A program made the position numbers and the translations under genes. Shown here piece after piece: positions 15,875 through 27,186 of a stretch of 64,000 bases of DNA; within the stretch, counting starts at the first letter, position 1, and every line of letters begins with the position of its first letter. Source of the DNA: Margaritispora aquatica (lineage: Eukaryota > Ascomycota > Leotiomycetes > Helotiales > Discinellaceae). The notes under the pieces are model-generated. The model saw nothing but the letters and a program-made list of their open reading frames with translations, searched no databases and was not told the DNA's origin. The stretch lies in the NCBI GenBank assembly GCA_007644065.1, contig VJWN01000004.1:868001-932000 (forward strand), read 5' to 3'.

Positions 15875-16289
15875 AGGTAAAAATCTGGGAACGTACAGAT
15901 ATACTATTATGATTTTGCGATAGTGCATAGAAGGAGGAAATAAAGATCCTTGAAAGACTTTAACTAATTTACAAAAAGTAGAATCAGAATCCTTCTGTGG
16001 TTTGACTGAAGATCAATCGAAATCACCACCCACGATCGATGCAACAAATGTGTCGCCGAAATTAGCACATTCAGACCCATTGAATCAAATTTCAGGGAAT
16101 AGCAAGCTCGCTCATGGTTTATGCATAAGAAGTAATAGAAGTACAGTTACTAGTTCAGTGATTTTCACAAAGAAGTACTAGTGTTTGGCTACTGTAGTCA
16201 ATGCTATCAGATATTATCACCCTACATATTGCCCAGTATCGTTTACGCCTATGGCACCAAGGACTGAGACTTAGAGTAGATATATTGAA
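15875..16289. other. Intergenic between convergent genes
   Basis: A 415-bp AT-rich spacer between the pseudogene (plus) and the amidase (minus). Nothing recognisable. Confidence 0.55.
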
Positions 16290-18372
16290 CTAAACAACAT
16301 GCTTCCCAAGAGCATCACCAAGTATCTCCGTCAAAACTAACACCTTCTCCTCTTGAAATCTGCGTCCAACGATTTGCACCCCAACATGAGAACCGTGGTA
16401 AAGCTCTGCGTCGTCTGTTTTCGGTCAGTGCATTGCCCCGTTCATATTATTACCAACGACTTACAAGCATGATGAACCTTCTCATCTTGGCCATTCTTTG
16501 GCTTGTAGTTCACGTCCTTGATGTCAATGTTCTTGTCTGCCAGTGTAACAGGGAGAACGGCACATGTATAGTCTAGCAAATTAATCCAGACGGACATTGC
16601 GGGCATCACACGTTTTGCCGTATGGGCTCCGATGCCAAGTTTATTACTGAAAGTTAAGTCAGTAGGTCGGATAATGTTCACTTGTGAAACACTTACATAT
16701 CTGGTCTGCCTGCAGCAAACGGCGCGAAAGGTGCAATAACAGCATCAACTGGGCGACCAGTGCCAGTGATTGAAGACGTGCTGTTCCAGTAATCCATTTG
16801 ATCTTTCTGATACTGACGCTTTTGTACGTTTATTGCCGCGATTTGGGAAGCTGAGTATTCCTGTCGAAGTGCCCCAAATAACGGAAATACCTGGCTTGCC
16901 ATAGGCTCGCCAGTGAGAGCAAATGCTTCCTGCACTTTAAAATTGTCAGAATTTTATGTCAAACTGTCGTCTGTCACAAGCTTACCATCCTTTGCTCCAT
17001 CGAAAGCCCATGTGTGAAACTATGAGATATCTTAGCAATAGTGCAAGTTTTTTGGGCACAGAATGCTTACGGCAATTGCATTACCCTTTTTATGAGATGG
17101 TGGATTCCATTCAATAACTTTATGACCAAGCCTTTCTGCTGTTTTAGCCACAATGTTTATAGCTCGCTGGACAGGTGGCTGGCAATGGATGACTTCATCA
17201 TCCCTGAAAACAGCAAATGCCAATTGACCTTCAGCATTTCCTCTAGCAATATCGAGGACAGCCTTTTCATGCTCATCTCGCCATGGAATTTCGGCCACCA
17301 AAGGATCATGAAGCCACGGCTGTTGAGACAAAATGCCCTTCACAACTAGCCTCAGAGCTCTAACAGAAGTCGCTATTGGACCAACTACAGAGAGAATCGT
17401 GCTCTGACCGTCCATTGAGTTTGCCAGCCCTTCGTACGGGAATCGACCACTAGAAGGTTTTAGACCATAAAGACCATTGAAAGCAGCTGGACCTCGAATA
17501 CTGCCTCCAATGTCTGTACCGAATCCAATTGGACTACCCTTGAGCCCAATAAGCGCGCCTTCTCCGCCAGAACTACCACCACTCGCTAAGTGCCTATTCT
17601 TAGGATTATACGTATATCCAATGATGTTGTTTATCGTTTCGCCTGCCATTAAAGTATGTGGTACACTGGTTTTACAATAGAGAATAGCACCAAGAGCTCG
17701 AAGTTCTCTAACCATCTCACTCTCGTAAACCATTTCTTTGCCTGTGTTTCTCTTTCCCTCAAAGGTCCCAATCCACTACAATCGTTAGCATATCGAGATA
17801 ATGAAATACTCTGTATTTGGGTGACTAGAGCGGACCGAAATCTAAGTGGGTGCAACTCAATCATATCAAACTCACCCCAATGTACCCCATTGTCGTCTCA
17901 ACGCCCTTCACATGAAACTGATCTTTTAGACTGACAGGCAGCCCATGAAGGGGACCTATAGGTTTTCCGTGCTTTGAGTAATAGTCATCCAACAACTGGG
18001 CATCCGACAAAGCAGCTTCAAAAAATATCTCATGAAGACAGCTCACCTATCGATGTAAGCGTCATCTACTAAGAATTACGATCATCAGAAAATACATACC
18101 ATTTGATGAGCGAGGGAGGCTCTATGACAGAAGGCTTCAGCGACTTCTCTTGATTTCCATTTACCGGTTGTTGTTTTTTCACAGATCCCCACAGCATCTG
18201 TTTCTGTGATCTCTATCTCTCTTGGAGATAGGAATTGTTGAATATATGGTCCTGTGACGTCTCGCTGTTCAACGGCCGAGGGTATTGGCTTAGCCAGAAC
18301 CCAGGCCTTTGGAATCAACGCATTCACGGAGTCGCGCTTTTTTTCGCCCAAGGACTTCCAGTCGACCTTCAT
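16290..18372 (-). CDS. Amidase-signature hydrolase (acetamidase/AmdS-like)
   Basis: Amidase-signature enzyme that hydrolyses amide bonds; substrate unknown. Seven exons join in frame to 575 residues: 18372-18100, 18046-17876, 17775-17071, 17019-16986, 16934-16697, 16646-16465 and 16414-16290. The Ser-cisSer-Lys triad is intact: Lys132 in GLPVSLKDQF, Ser216 in GGSSGGEGAL, and nucleophile Ser240 in GTDIGGSIRGP. Size and ending (QIVGRRFQEEKVL) fit fungal general amidases and acetamidases. No signal peptide, so probably cytosolic. It closes the accessory metabolic block. The neighbouring monooxygenase is broken but this gene is not. Confidence 0.94.
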
Positions 18373-18534
18373 TTTCTGACAACAAGAACAGCTGGATTGG
18401 AAATTTTGAGCGGCGAGAGTGGTTTTTGAATAGAATCATGCTAATGTTATCTTTTGTGTAGTCGATTTCTTGGCGCGATATCCGCCATATTAGCAGCTTA
18501 GCATACCGAAGGTGGGAACGAATCCTGATAAGGT

Positions 18535-19647
18535 TTATACAGATTCGTACTGGTATGACGGCCTTTCCGTCGCAGAATCTCGCATTTGTCGAACATTGAG
18601 ATTAATTCTCTTATTTCGCATCCACCCGTCCCATGCTGGATACTCACCGCCTGGCCAGGCTTGAAGGTAATCTGGACATGTGTTGGGGATGATGCTGGGA
18701 ACTGCGTGCCACGCAAATCGAGATGGTCCAGACATGTACAACGCATCGCCAGAACGAAGACGTAAAACCGCAGAACGAGTTGTATCTGTCTCTTTATCGT
18801 GGAGACCAATAATGAATATAGCATCACACCCCAAGCTAATGCTTACCAGTCCTCGATCAACTTCTTCACTGACATCACGATGCAAACTCAGTGTGTCTCC
18901 GGGAGAATATAAATTGACAATTGCTGCTTGTGGATCCATTTCAGGAAACAAACCTCCCAACAGGTCGGCAATGTCAGATGGGAAATCTGGTGGTTTTTCT
19001 GCAGGATAAAGCTTGTTTGTCCAGTCATACTGGCCACCAAGAGTAATCCATCGGACTTTCTTCTCGAGGGCTGCCCTTGAAGTTATTGACTTATGGACAT
19101 CTGGATCTGTTGGTTGAAATGACACTTTTGAGGGGTCGTCTGAGAAGAAAGAGCCTCTATTCTCAGGGTAAGAAACATTATAGTGCGTGTGAAGATTTGT
19201 TTTGTGATTTGGATTGCAAAGATCGCGATGAAGCAAGCGTGAAAGCAATTCTCTCTGTACAGAAGGAGGTAGTAGCGAGGGAAATATCAAGAGTCCTGTT
19301 CTGCATTAGAGGGACAGATATTAACAGAGCATGAGCATTCATCTCAGAAATACGAGAGTCTGACCTGGTACTTCATTTGAAGCATATACATTTCCGTGCA
19401 CTTGCATATCATCTTCGAGCTCACCAAGCACTTGAAACTTATCCAGCACATCTCGTAGAATGTGGTGTGGTATTCTACCAAGGGAAGGAAGGTTTGCATC
19501 TTCGAGGTCAATGACTCCATTCCTGCTTGCCTTTGATATGTCAAATCGGCCTTTCAGACTCTTGAAAATGACTTTGAGTGTCTCTGGAGGCTTCTCATGA
19601 GGATCCAGATGATCACTTTGATTTTCCGTTTGTCCGACGCCTATCAT
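18535..19647 (-). CDS. AlkB-like Fe(II)/2-oxoglutarate dioxygenase (ALKBH1 type)
   Basis: Oxidative demethylase family acting on methylated bases in DNA or RNA. Two exons, 19647-19365 and 19295-18535, with a 69-nt intron (GTCAGA donor, AACAG acceptor), give 347 residues. The ATG at 19647 is the first in frame. The iron ligands are His233 and Asp235 (LHRDVSEE) and His291 (WHAVPSI). The 2-oxoglutarate-binding Arg324 and Arg330 sit in RINLNVR. The motif NLYSPGDTLSLH and the inserted N-terminal region resemble eukaryotic ALKBH1 rather than bacterial AlkB. Transcribed away from CDK1 from a shared region of about 515 bp. Confidence 0.92.
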
Positions 19648-20161
19648 GGTTCTAGTAACAACCAAAGGTAAAGACGCACAGAAAGACTCTGATCAACGGA
19701 ATGCTCTATTTGAAGATAAGTCTTAAGTGAAGGTAGAAGAATAATGGAAAATATATGCCAAGGTAGCTGGGCAAGGTAAGGTAGGTAGAGGAAGCAGCAG
19801 CCTCGGTGACACGACATAAGCCTCAAAGTTTAAGCGAGCTGGAATTTGCGCGTTGCTGCTGTTGATTTTCGCGCTTTCATTTGTTTACAGGTCGGCCTCG
19901 CTGGAACAACGACAACCCTCGACAACCCAAGGGCCAGGACTTCGACAATCTTTGCGACACAAATTTCCCGATACTATCGCCAACTCCCAAACTAGAGACT
20001 TGCCAGGTGTATTTTCATCTGCGAACTCAATGATCCATTAGTCCACGAAGACTGCCCCTCCTTAGGTTCACCGCCCCACCAAGAGCGTCGAGGAAGCAGA
20101 TTTACTGCATCAATTACTCCTTCACACTCATTTGAATTCAAGAAGTTAACCAAACTTGATC
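19648..20161. promoter_or_regulatory. Shared divergent promoter of the AlkB-like gene and CDK1
   Basis: A 514-bp spacer between two start codons on opposite strands. It holds TTTCGCGC at 19867-19874, an exact match to the E2F-type consensus TTTSGCGC, and a near copy TTTGCGCG at 19845-19852. An MCB-type ACGCGT lies further on, at 20242-20247, inside CDK1 intron 1. Presence of the sites is seen; their use by MBF/E2F-like factors is inference. Confidence 0.5.
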
Positions 20162-21290
20162 ATGGAGAACTATCAAAAACTGGAGAAAATCGGAGAGGGT
20201 AAGTCGTAGATGTGATCTTCAGATCTGCATGTACTTTCCGCACGCGTGAGCTCCTGTGCTGATGCTTTGTGTAGGAACATATGGTGTCGTTTACAAGGCT
20301 CGGGATCTTCTACACTCTGGACGGATTGTTGCATTGAAAAAGATTCGTCTTGAAGCTGAAGATGAGGGGGTTCCCAGTACCGCCATTCGAGAAATCTCTC
20401 TGCTTAAGGAGATGAATGACCCAAACATCGTACGACTACTCAACATTGTCCACGCCGATGGTCACAAACTCTATCTGGTTTTCGAGTTCCTAGACCTTGA
20501 TCTGAAGAAGTATATGGAGGCACTTCCTGTCAGCGATGGTGGAAGAGGCAAGGCTTTACCTGAAGGTTCTGGACCAGACTTGGGCAGGCTTGGATTGGGT
20601 GATGCCATGGTCAAGAAGTTTATGAGTCAATTGTGCGAAGGAGTCCGATACTGCCACAGCCACCGAGTATTGCACCGCGATCTTAAGCCACAGAATTTGC
20701 TTATCGATCGGGATGGCAACCTCAAGCTGGCAGATTTTGGTTTGGCTCGAGCGTTCGGAGTTCCGCTTCGCACTTACACCCATGAGGTCGTTACTCTCTG
20801 GTACAGATCACCGGAGATTCTGCTTGGAGGACGTCAATACTCTACTGGTGTCGATATGTGGTCTGTTGGTTGTATCTTTGCTGAGATGTGCACCCGCAAG
20901 CCTCTCTTCCCAGGCGATTCCGAAATTGATGAAATCTTCAAGATATTTAGGTACGTGACGCTAATACGTCAGGTATGCAAATTACTGACAATATGCAGAC
21001 TTCTAGGTACACCCACCGAAGCTGAATGGCCAGGCGTTATGGACAAGACTTGCTTCCCTGATTTCAAGTCCTCATTCCCAAAGTGGGTACGAGACGAGTC
21101 CCTGCCCCTCTGCACAAACCTTGACGATCATGGACTTGACCTCCTCGAGCAATTGCTTGTCTATGATCCAGCTGGACGTATCTCGGCCAAGCAAGCCTGT
21201 GCCCACCCATACTTTGAGGATGGAAGCTCAGCATATTCTGGACGTGGTCTTGGAGTCACCCACAACTCAACCAGAAACGGCTTATATTGA
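20162..21290 (+). CDS. CDK1: Cyclin-dependent kinase 1 (Cdc2/Cdc28/NimX)
   Basis: Master cell-cycle Ser/Thr kinase. Three exons, 20162-20198, 20275-20950 and 20999-21290, give 334 residues. Exon 1 encodes only [13 protein letters not shown], so a search for long frames misses the true start. Hallmarks: the glycine loop GEGTYGVVY with inhibitory Thr/Tyr, [24 protein letters not shown], the T-loop Thr in [16 protein letters not shown], and [14 protein letters not shown] Gly/Pro-rich insert of about 20 residues (after KKYMEALP) is usual in filamentous fungi. Intron 2 (20951-20998) is 48 nt with no stop, so unspliced mRNA would stay in frame. Intact; first intron carries ACGCGT. Confidence 0.98.
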
Positions 21291-22027
21291 AGCGCCCTCG
21301 TTGAAACAAATGGGTACCAACAGAGCATAGGATATGATTTGCATGATTGATGGGAGCATGAAAGATGATATGGCAGCTTACAGCATATTAAGTATGGCTT
21401 AAGCTTGGATACGGCATGGGAGCATAGCAATGCACACGCGCATGCAAACATGAATAAGGTGAGGGAAGTATGTCTATCTTGCTGGCTTGTTCCACGCGAG
21501 TTGTATACATATCCTTCGGGTTTTTCATTTGTCGCTGGAAGGGTTCGCATTGGGATGGTAAATGGTTAGGCGTCACATTAACGGATTGCTGCATGTTTTG
21601 CGCGCTGATATCGTCCTCATTCCACGCTTTCTTGGTCAATGTGCAGAAACCGAAGCCTTTTCTGTACAAGTTAATCTGAATAGAAGTGCAGATGACTACT
21701 GAAGTGATTTTCAAGCTTCGCGAAACAAACAATGGGAGTGAAGTTGTCTTCGAAGTGTTCATTTTTTGCGAATGTGCAAAGGCTCTGTGGCCAACTGACA
21801 TGGTATGTTCCCCCACCAAAACGCCAAAGCTATGCTATATATACAATAAGATGCTTCTATGTCATCCAATCCATTTCCTCCCTATGTCCAAGCCTTACTC
21901 CAGAATTGTATGTTTCGTCCAATGGCACATCTGCTCATCTGATCATTAAATCTCCTCATCACAATATGTATGTCTGTTATCCTTCTCTTCCCAATATTTA
22001 CTCGTTGGTTTGGGTGACCAACAAGGA
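21291..22027. other. Intergenic, 3' flanks
   Basis: Convergent spacer after CDK1. Several open frames up to 143 codons (minus, 21388-21819) lack any domain, and their composition suggests chance. No gene called. Confidence 0.5.
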
Positions 22028-22195
22028 CTAATCATCAACCAAGCTGTTGGTACCACTCGAACTCCCGCTGCCACTCCCGCTGCCGACGGAGCCTCTCGTT
22101 AAGGACACCAGGTGGTAAATGCCATATGCGATGAGTGCGAGGATGACGAAGAGAATGATGATGATTATTGCTATCACGTCGTTTTGTTGGACCAT
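22028..22195 (-). CDS. Putative 55-residue single-pass membrane protein
   Basis: A short frame from ATG (22195) to TAG (22028), 55 codons plus stop. The protein has a charged-poor start (MVQQND), a strongly hydrophobic helix of about 23 residues (VIAIIIIILFVILALIAYGIY), a short basic step (SLTRG), and a Gly/Ser-rich tail ending in two Asp. That layout, one membrane helix with a soluble C-tail, is protein-like and unlikely by chance in this short a frame. I recognise no family. The longer frame over the same bases on the same strand (22367-22035) has no such features. It could still be a chance frame in the 3' flank of CDK1. Confidence 0.42.
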   Translation of the reverse strand: MVQQNDVIAIIIIILFVILALIAYGIYHLVSLTRGSVGSGSGSGSSSGTNSLVDD

Positions 22196-24720
22196 GATTG
22201 CGGTTCGTTTTGTGGTGGTGAGAGGCGAGTTGGAGGAGGTTTGCGACCACGTTGGTGTGCGAGGAGGAAGTGGAGGTGAGAGGTGTTTTAATTCTGGAGA
22301 AAGTTAGTGTTTGTTTGACTTCAAGATCCTCTTTCGAGCTCTTTCGAGAAATTGGGCAGCATACCAAGGAAGACTCTTGTTCAAATACTCAATTCGATCC
22401 CAAAAATCCGACAAGGCTACCAAACAGCCTTCTTTCCAATCTTATCGTCTTTTATCTAAGTCCTTATCGCTGCAGTGTTCGAATCGTCTTGGAGAAGATC
22501 GTCAATCGTAAGTCGTGAGAGTGATGATGAGTTTCTTTGGAAATGTGTGTGCAAGTGGAATGCAATGGGTGAAGAATCGTACCCAAGAACCAGAAAGGCA
22601 ATCCATCTTGTAGTGGCCCTCCCAGCCTCTCCTCCCGACCAACACACTCGAAAATGCGGCGGGCTGGAAACTGGCGAGTGAGGATTTGTGGTTTTGGGGA
22701 GGCTGGACGGAGGGTCTGCCACTGGACTGGACTGGGTGGGGTGACCGGGGGCGCTAGGCGTAGTTGGGGCTAGTGCACGGTTGATGGCACGGCTCCGGCT
22801 TCGGGCTCGGATAAACTGCTGTCGTTTTGTCTTGGCATTATATGGTCGGTTGGGATCAGAGTATTGAGTTGCTACAATAGAAGATATAAGTCCCAAGTTG
22901 TCCGGATCTAGATTGGATTCAAGATACAAGTTACTAGTTTCGAGCAGAGTTTTAGCTTTTCATTTTCCGAGGCCTCAGTGTTTGCTCTAGATAACCTTGA
23001 CGAACTGTCAGGTCCCACCGCTGACTGTTTGTTGTCTCTCGCTTAAGTGCTGTAAACACCAACCTCTCTCTTACCTCATCAGCACCAACCCCTTTTTCCG
23101 CACCACATGAACATCCCTATTGAAGAGTACATGTTTCATCTTGAAATAAATTTCCTGAGCAACTTCTCCGTTGTAAATTCGCAAAATGCTTATCCATCCT
23201 TGAGATATACGATTGTTTTTCTTTCTGTGCCAGCCAGCTGCTTTGTGGTCAAAGGAAACCAAGATCATCATCGCCAACAACAAAATAGCAGCAGAATACG
23301 GAGATGATGAACACCTTCCAAATAATCAACAAGTTCCATACAAGGTCGACCTGAAAATTACCTCCACAAGCTAAGCGCTCATCTGTCATCTGTCACGATA
23401 GATATCAACACCACGAGACTTGATTTTAGCTTCAACTTCCATAAAGCCAAATGTCACTTTTGTTTGCCTGTCACATACCTATAGCACAACAAAATTCTGT
23501 ACAACTATGAAAAAACCCATGAAACCCAGCATGCCACCTCCCCATCGCCAATACTTACTAACCTACCTACCTGCCTACACGACGCAACACAGCATAACAT
23601 CAACGCAGTGATCACCCAATCGCTCTGCTCCCCTCTTCCCCCTTCTTCGCTCCTCACAGTCATGCCGCAGTCTGCGTAACAAAGCATAACATAAAATAAA
23701 ACCACACCACGACCGTATCAAAATACCATGGGAGTAAAGAGTGCAACCGACGTAGCTGTCCTTCATCCCCACAGACCCACACGCAACGCAAAGCAACGCA
23801 TGCACCCGATGAACTCACCACGTGGAGGAATTTTCACTGGGTAAGGTACATTACATTTAGTGGGACATGAGACGTGAGATGTAAGGTGGATGATGGTACA
23901 GACGATGGTACAGATGGGGCTTGGTGGTTTAAATAGCATTCATAGCACGGTGTTATGCATGTTGCGTGTTGTATGCAGTGCAATTCTGGTCCTGATGCTG
24001 GTGTTGGTACATGTACCTGTCTCGCTGTATAATTGGCAGTGATGTATGTGTAACTCAAGGCGAGGGGGTAAAGTTGACTCTCATGAGTTGCATACATACT
24101 CTCAGTGCCACAGCTGACTGACTGACTGACAAGATCAGAGAAATCGAACGTCTATGCTTGAAAGGTATTGATTGAGATATGCAAAGAAAGGATATCCAAC
24201 GCTTTTGCATTGTAAATTCCGGATTATAACTGATTGGCTTGGATCAGAGTAGTAGTACGTCGATCACAAAGAAAAGCATAAATGTACGACAAACTGCCCC
24301 ACACATTCGGAATTAATTTTCTGTTCTTCCACTCTGGTTCAAATCATTGTGTCTTCTCCTTGTTAAAATTGCAATAATCCTGCGCAAATACGCTGTTCCA
24401 CTTCAGTTCAATTCAAGCGAGTGCTCGACATCTTTCACAACCGGATCTCGCACGATTCGTCTATGGCGAAGAGCAAAGAGACATAAAGAGCTTGCAAAAA
24501 CACTTAGTACCATGAGCATTGCAACTGTTGTGTGGATCACATATTCAATTGCTTATTCAGTCATCCATCCATAAAAATCTGTAGTCTATCCTCTATTTCA
24601 ACACCATATGCCATCCAAAAGACTCGCTTGAAAAACTGCTTTACGCAAAGTCACCCACCATGTCAAATCTTTTCTCTCCTCTTAAAAATCCCTACAACTC
24701 TTCCACTCCCGATATCAGCC
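22196..24720. other. Intergenic, 2.5 kb, no clear gene
   Basis: A 157-codon Pro/Ser-rich frame on the minus strand (22929-22456) and several frames of 60-90 codons give no recognisable protein. A GACT-type short repeat lies near 24114-24130. The right end is the 3' flank of riboflavin kinase. Confidence 0.5.
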
Positions 24721-25478
24721 TTAAGCACTCTTCGCCTCCTCCCCCTCAGCACTCTTCTCCACATCATCAGACTCACACACCGCCAACCACGGATCTCTCG
24801 CCTCCTCACCCCACGCTTTCCTGCCCAAACTCCTCCCCGTAACCTCGATATCCGTCTTGATATCACCCACCAGCGCCTCTACATCCACGTAATCATACTC
24901 CGGCCTTATGTACCCCAACAGCTTCAGGCGCATCTCGGAACCGTAAAAGTCCTTCTCAAAGCGATGCATGACGTGCACCTCAGCGCTCCGGACGGTGTTC
25001 TTATAGAATGGATTGTACCCAATCGACATCACCATCGGATATAGCCTCCATCTTTGATCCAACGCCGTCTGTGGGAACTTGACGTGTGACACGGGCTGGG
25101 TGAGGGATGAAGACTCGGTGAATGTGGTGGAGGGCCCAGAGGGCGTCGAGGAAGAGTCTTTGAGAGAGGGGTGTCCCTCAGGCAGCTGGAGCGATGCCCA
25201 GCCAAAGTAGACGCCGCTTTCTGCTTTCTCGATCCAGGGCGCGGAATCGACGGGGATATTGGCAGTTGGGATGCCGAGCTGGGACATGTCAGTTATGACC
25301 TTTGCATTCTTGCTTATGTTTGCGCATTGCGGTATGTATACAAGAGGGAAGGGTAACGAACCTCCTTCGATCCTCTTCCAAAGCCAGAGACCACCGTTCC
25401 GCCCATCCGCAGAGGGAATGGTGCTTCTGGGCCATCATCGGGGCCTACGACCTCTGGTCTTGGGGCGTCTGGTCGCAT
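24721..25478 (-). CDS. FMN1: Riboflavin kinase (FMN1)
   Basis: Phosphorylates riboflavin to FMN, the precursor of FAD. Two exons, 25478-25362 and 25278-24721, separated by an 83-nt intron, give 224 residues (yeast Fmn1 is about 218). The signature spans the intron: [11 protein letters not shown] then [11 protein letters not shown], matching the family GRGS-LGIPTAN flavin and ATP-binding loop. Later motifs are [21 protein letters not shown], and [15 protein letters not shown] with the catalytic Glu. The C-terminal tail is acidic and variable. Intact. Confidence 0.95.
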
Positions 25479-26258
25479 CTTGATATATATGTGCTGTGGT
25501 GTATTGTGTTTCTTCCCTTCTCAATCTTCTCTATTGTCTCTTTCCGATGGTCGCAGATGCAGTATATATTCGTTCCGCTACCGGATCACTCTCGAGTCAC
25601 TCGTCAAATGATTATAAATCGGTCAAGAATCGAAGAAGGCAGATAGATGTACAGAGCGCAATCAATCACAGAGAGGATAGAGGATATATGATAGAGGATA
25701 GGGATAGGGATATCTAAATAAAGTGAAATCTCACCTAGCTAGAGTGGGGGGGAGGGGTGGGTGGAAGGAATAAAGTAAGTCGGTGGAATTCCACAAGGCT
25801 GCTACTCCTACTCCTACTGCTACTATTCCTGCTGCTGTCGCTGTTGCTGAATTGTCCCATTCCGATAGTCATCCATGCAGTCAGCGGGAGCGGGGCAATC
25901 GAATCCGAGCCGAATGACGACGGAGAGAGAATGCGAATAGTGGGGTCCAATAGCGGGGTCGATTTATTGACGGAGGGTGGGTAGGTACCTTAGGAGCTGG
26001 TGGGGTTGATCAAGCGAGGCTATCCAACTCTGCAATGGGAAAGCTTGTTTACACATATCCATCATATACCTGATCCACGCCTCAAGGGAAAAGAACCACT
26101 TCTCAACCTCTCTCTATACCGGGTCTAGGTGTGGTTCTAAGGAACACTAAAGTACTCATAGTACTTCCCAATTTCTATTTCTATTCTCTAACCTCACCCC
26201 CAGCCTGGCTTCTAACCTCCAACCTATGACCTCTGTACCTAGTCCTCTACAAAGCCAT

Positions 26259-26300
26259 GCCTCATGCTTCACGCCTCACGCCTCACGCCTCACGCCTCAA
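26259..26300. repeat. Heptamer tandem repeat, six units
   Basis: Six units of GCCTCAC (first, second and last imperfect) in direct order, 42 bp, in the intergenic region between FMN1 and ERT1. Confidence 0.85.
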
Positions 26301-26800
26301 ATCCCATCATAGCAGGAAGAAGCAGCACAAGTTTCAGCTCCGCGATATCTACCTATCTAACCCCAGCGTCAGCATGTCGGCTGCCACGAGCAAGTCAGTG
26401 GAAAGCCTCAACTCGGATTTCAAATATCAGATTTCAGTATCATCTTGAAGTCGAAATCACACATTCACCAAATTGATACCAAGCACCGAGTAGATAGTAG
26501 ACAATAGAACAGTTGGTCCAAAACAGAGATTCAAATGTGTACTTTTGTCTTTCCGCCTGCCAAACCTGGTATATCCCATGCCCCCCCCTGATCCCAAAGA
26601 GTCCCTAGGTAAGAAGAAGCTGATTACAAACACATGAGGCAAAAGGGGAAAAAACGTATACTACGGTCCCTCTAGCCCCCCGAGCTCGTATGAAAGGCCC
26701 ATCTAATCCCTCCCTTTCCCTACTTCACACGAGCCCAGAGAAAAAGGCCAGAGGTAAACCACATGCAAATATCCACACCAGGCGCGAAAGCCAGGAAGAC

Positions 26801-26819
26801 CTCTCTCTCTCTCTCTCTC
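26801..26819. repeat. (CT)9 microsatellite
   Basis: Nineteen bases of alternating C and T in the 3' flank of ERT1. Confidence 0.9.
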
Positions 26820-27186
26820 CAAACATTACGATAAGAGCAATGTAGGCACATGAGCACGCAAGCGGAAAAAAAAGAACGCCGCCCAGGACCCATAGCAGAG
26901 TCGGGTTGAAATGAAACCAGTCCTGTCTTTCCCATCCCGTAGGTGGGTAGGTCGATAGATCCCAAGTTGTTCCCTTCACATGAAAAATAAATAATATCAA
27001 ATCCCGGTATCATGCAAAAACCATATAATCCGAACCGAAACCCCGTTTGGTTATTCCCGTTGCCCATTGCCCATTCCCAGCGCCTGTGAAGTCCAGTAAC
27101 AACAATGCGCCGTTGATCCCCATGCATGCATGCTGCTCGTGTATGTATGCGCAAGAAACAGTACTTCTCTCGAATGGTGAATAAAA

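Larger units (their letters stand above)
25479..27186. other. Intergenic, 1.7 kb, with low-complexity repeats
   Basis: Promoter side of riboflavin kinase and 3' flank of ERT1. Contains an imperfect CTN/CTG trinucleotide-like stretch (about 25799-25849), the heptamer array at 26259-26300 and a CT microsatellite at 26801-26819. Small frames on both strands are not convincing. Confidence 0.55.

Noticed and set aside
19648..19665. AlkB-like protein extended to 19665
   Set aside because: The upstream position is not an ATG; the first in-frame ATG is at 19647.
20256..20274. Start of CDK1 placed before the glycine loop
   Set aside because: That stretch is intron 1; the exon at 20162-20198 encodes the correct [13 protein letters not shown] start.
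22456..22929. 157-codon minus-strand frame
   Set aside because: Low-complexity Pro/Ser composition without any motif; no sign of splicing to a neighbour.
26259..26300. CRISPR-like array from the heptamer repeats
   Set aside because: Units are 7 bp without spacers; a simple tandem repeat in a fungal genome.
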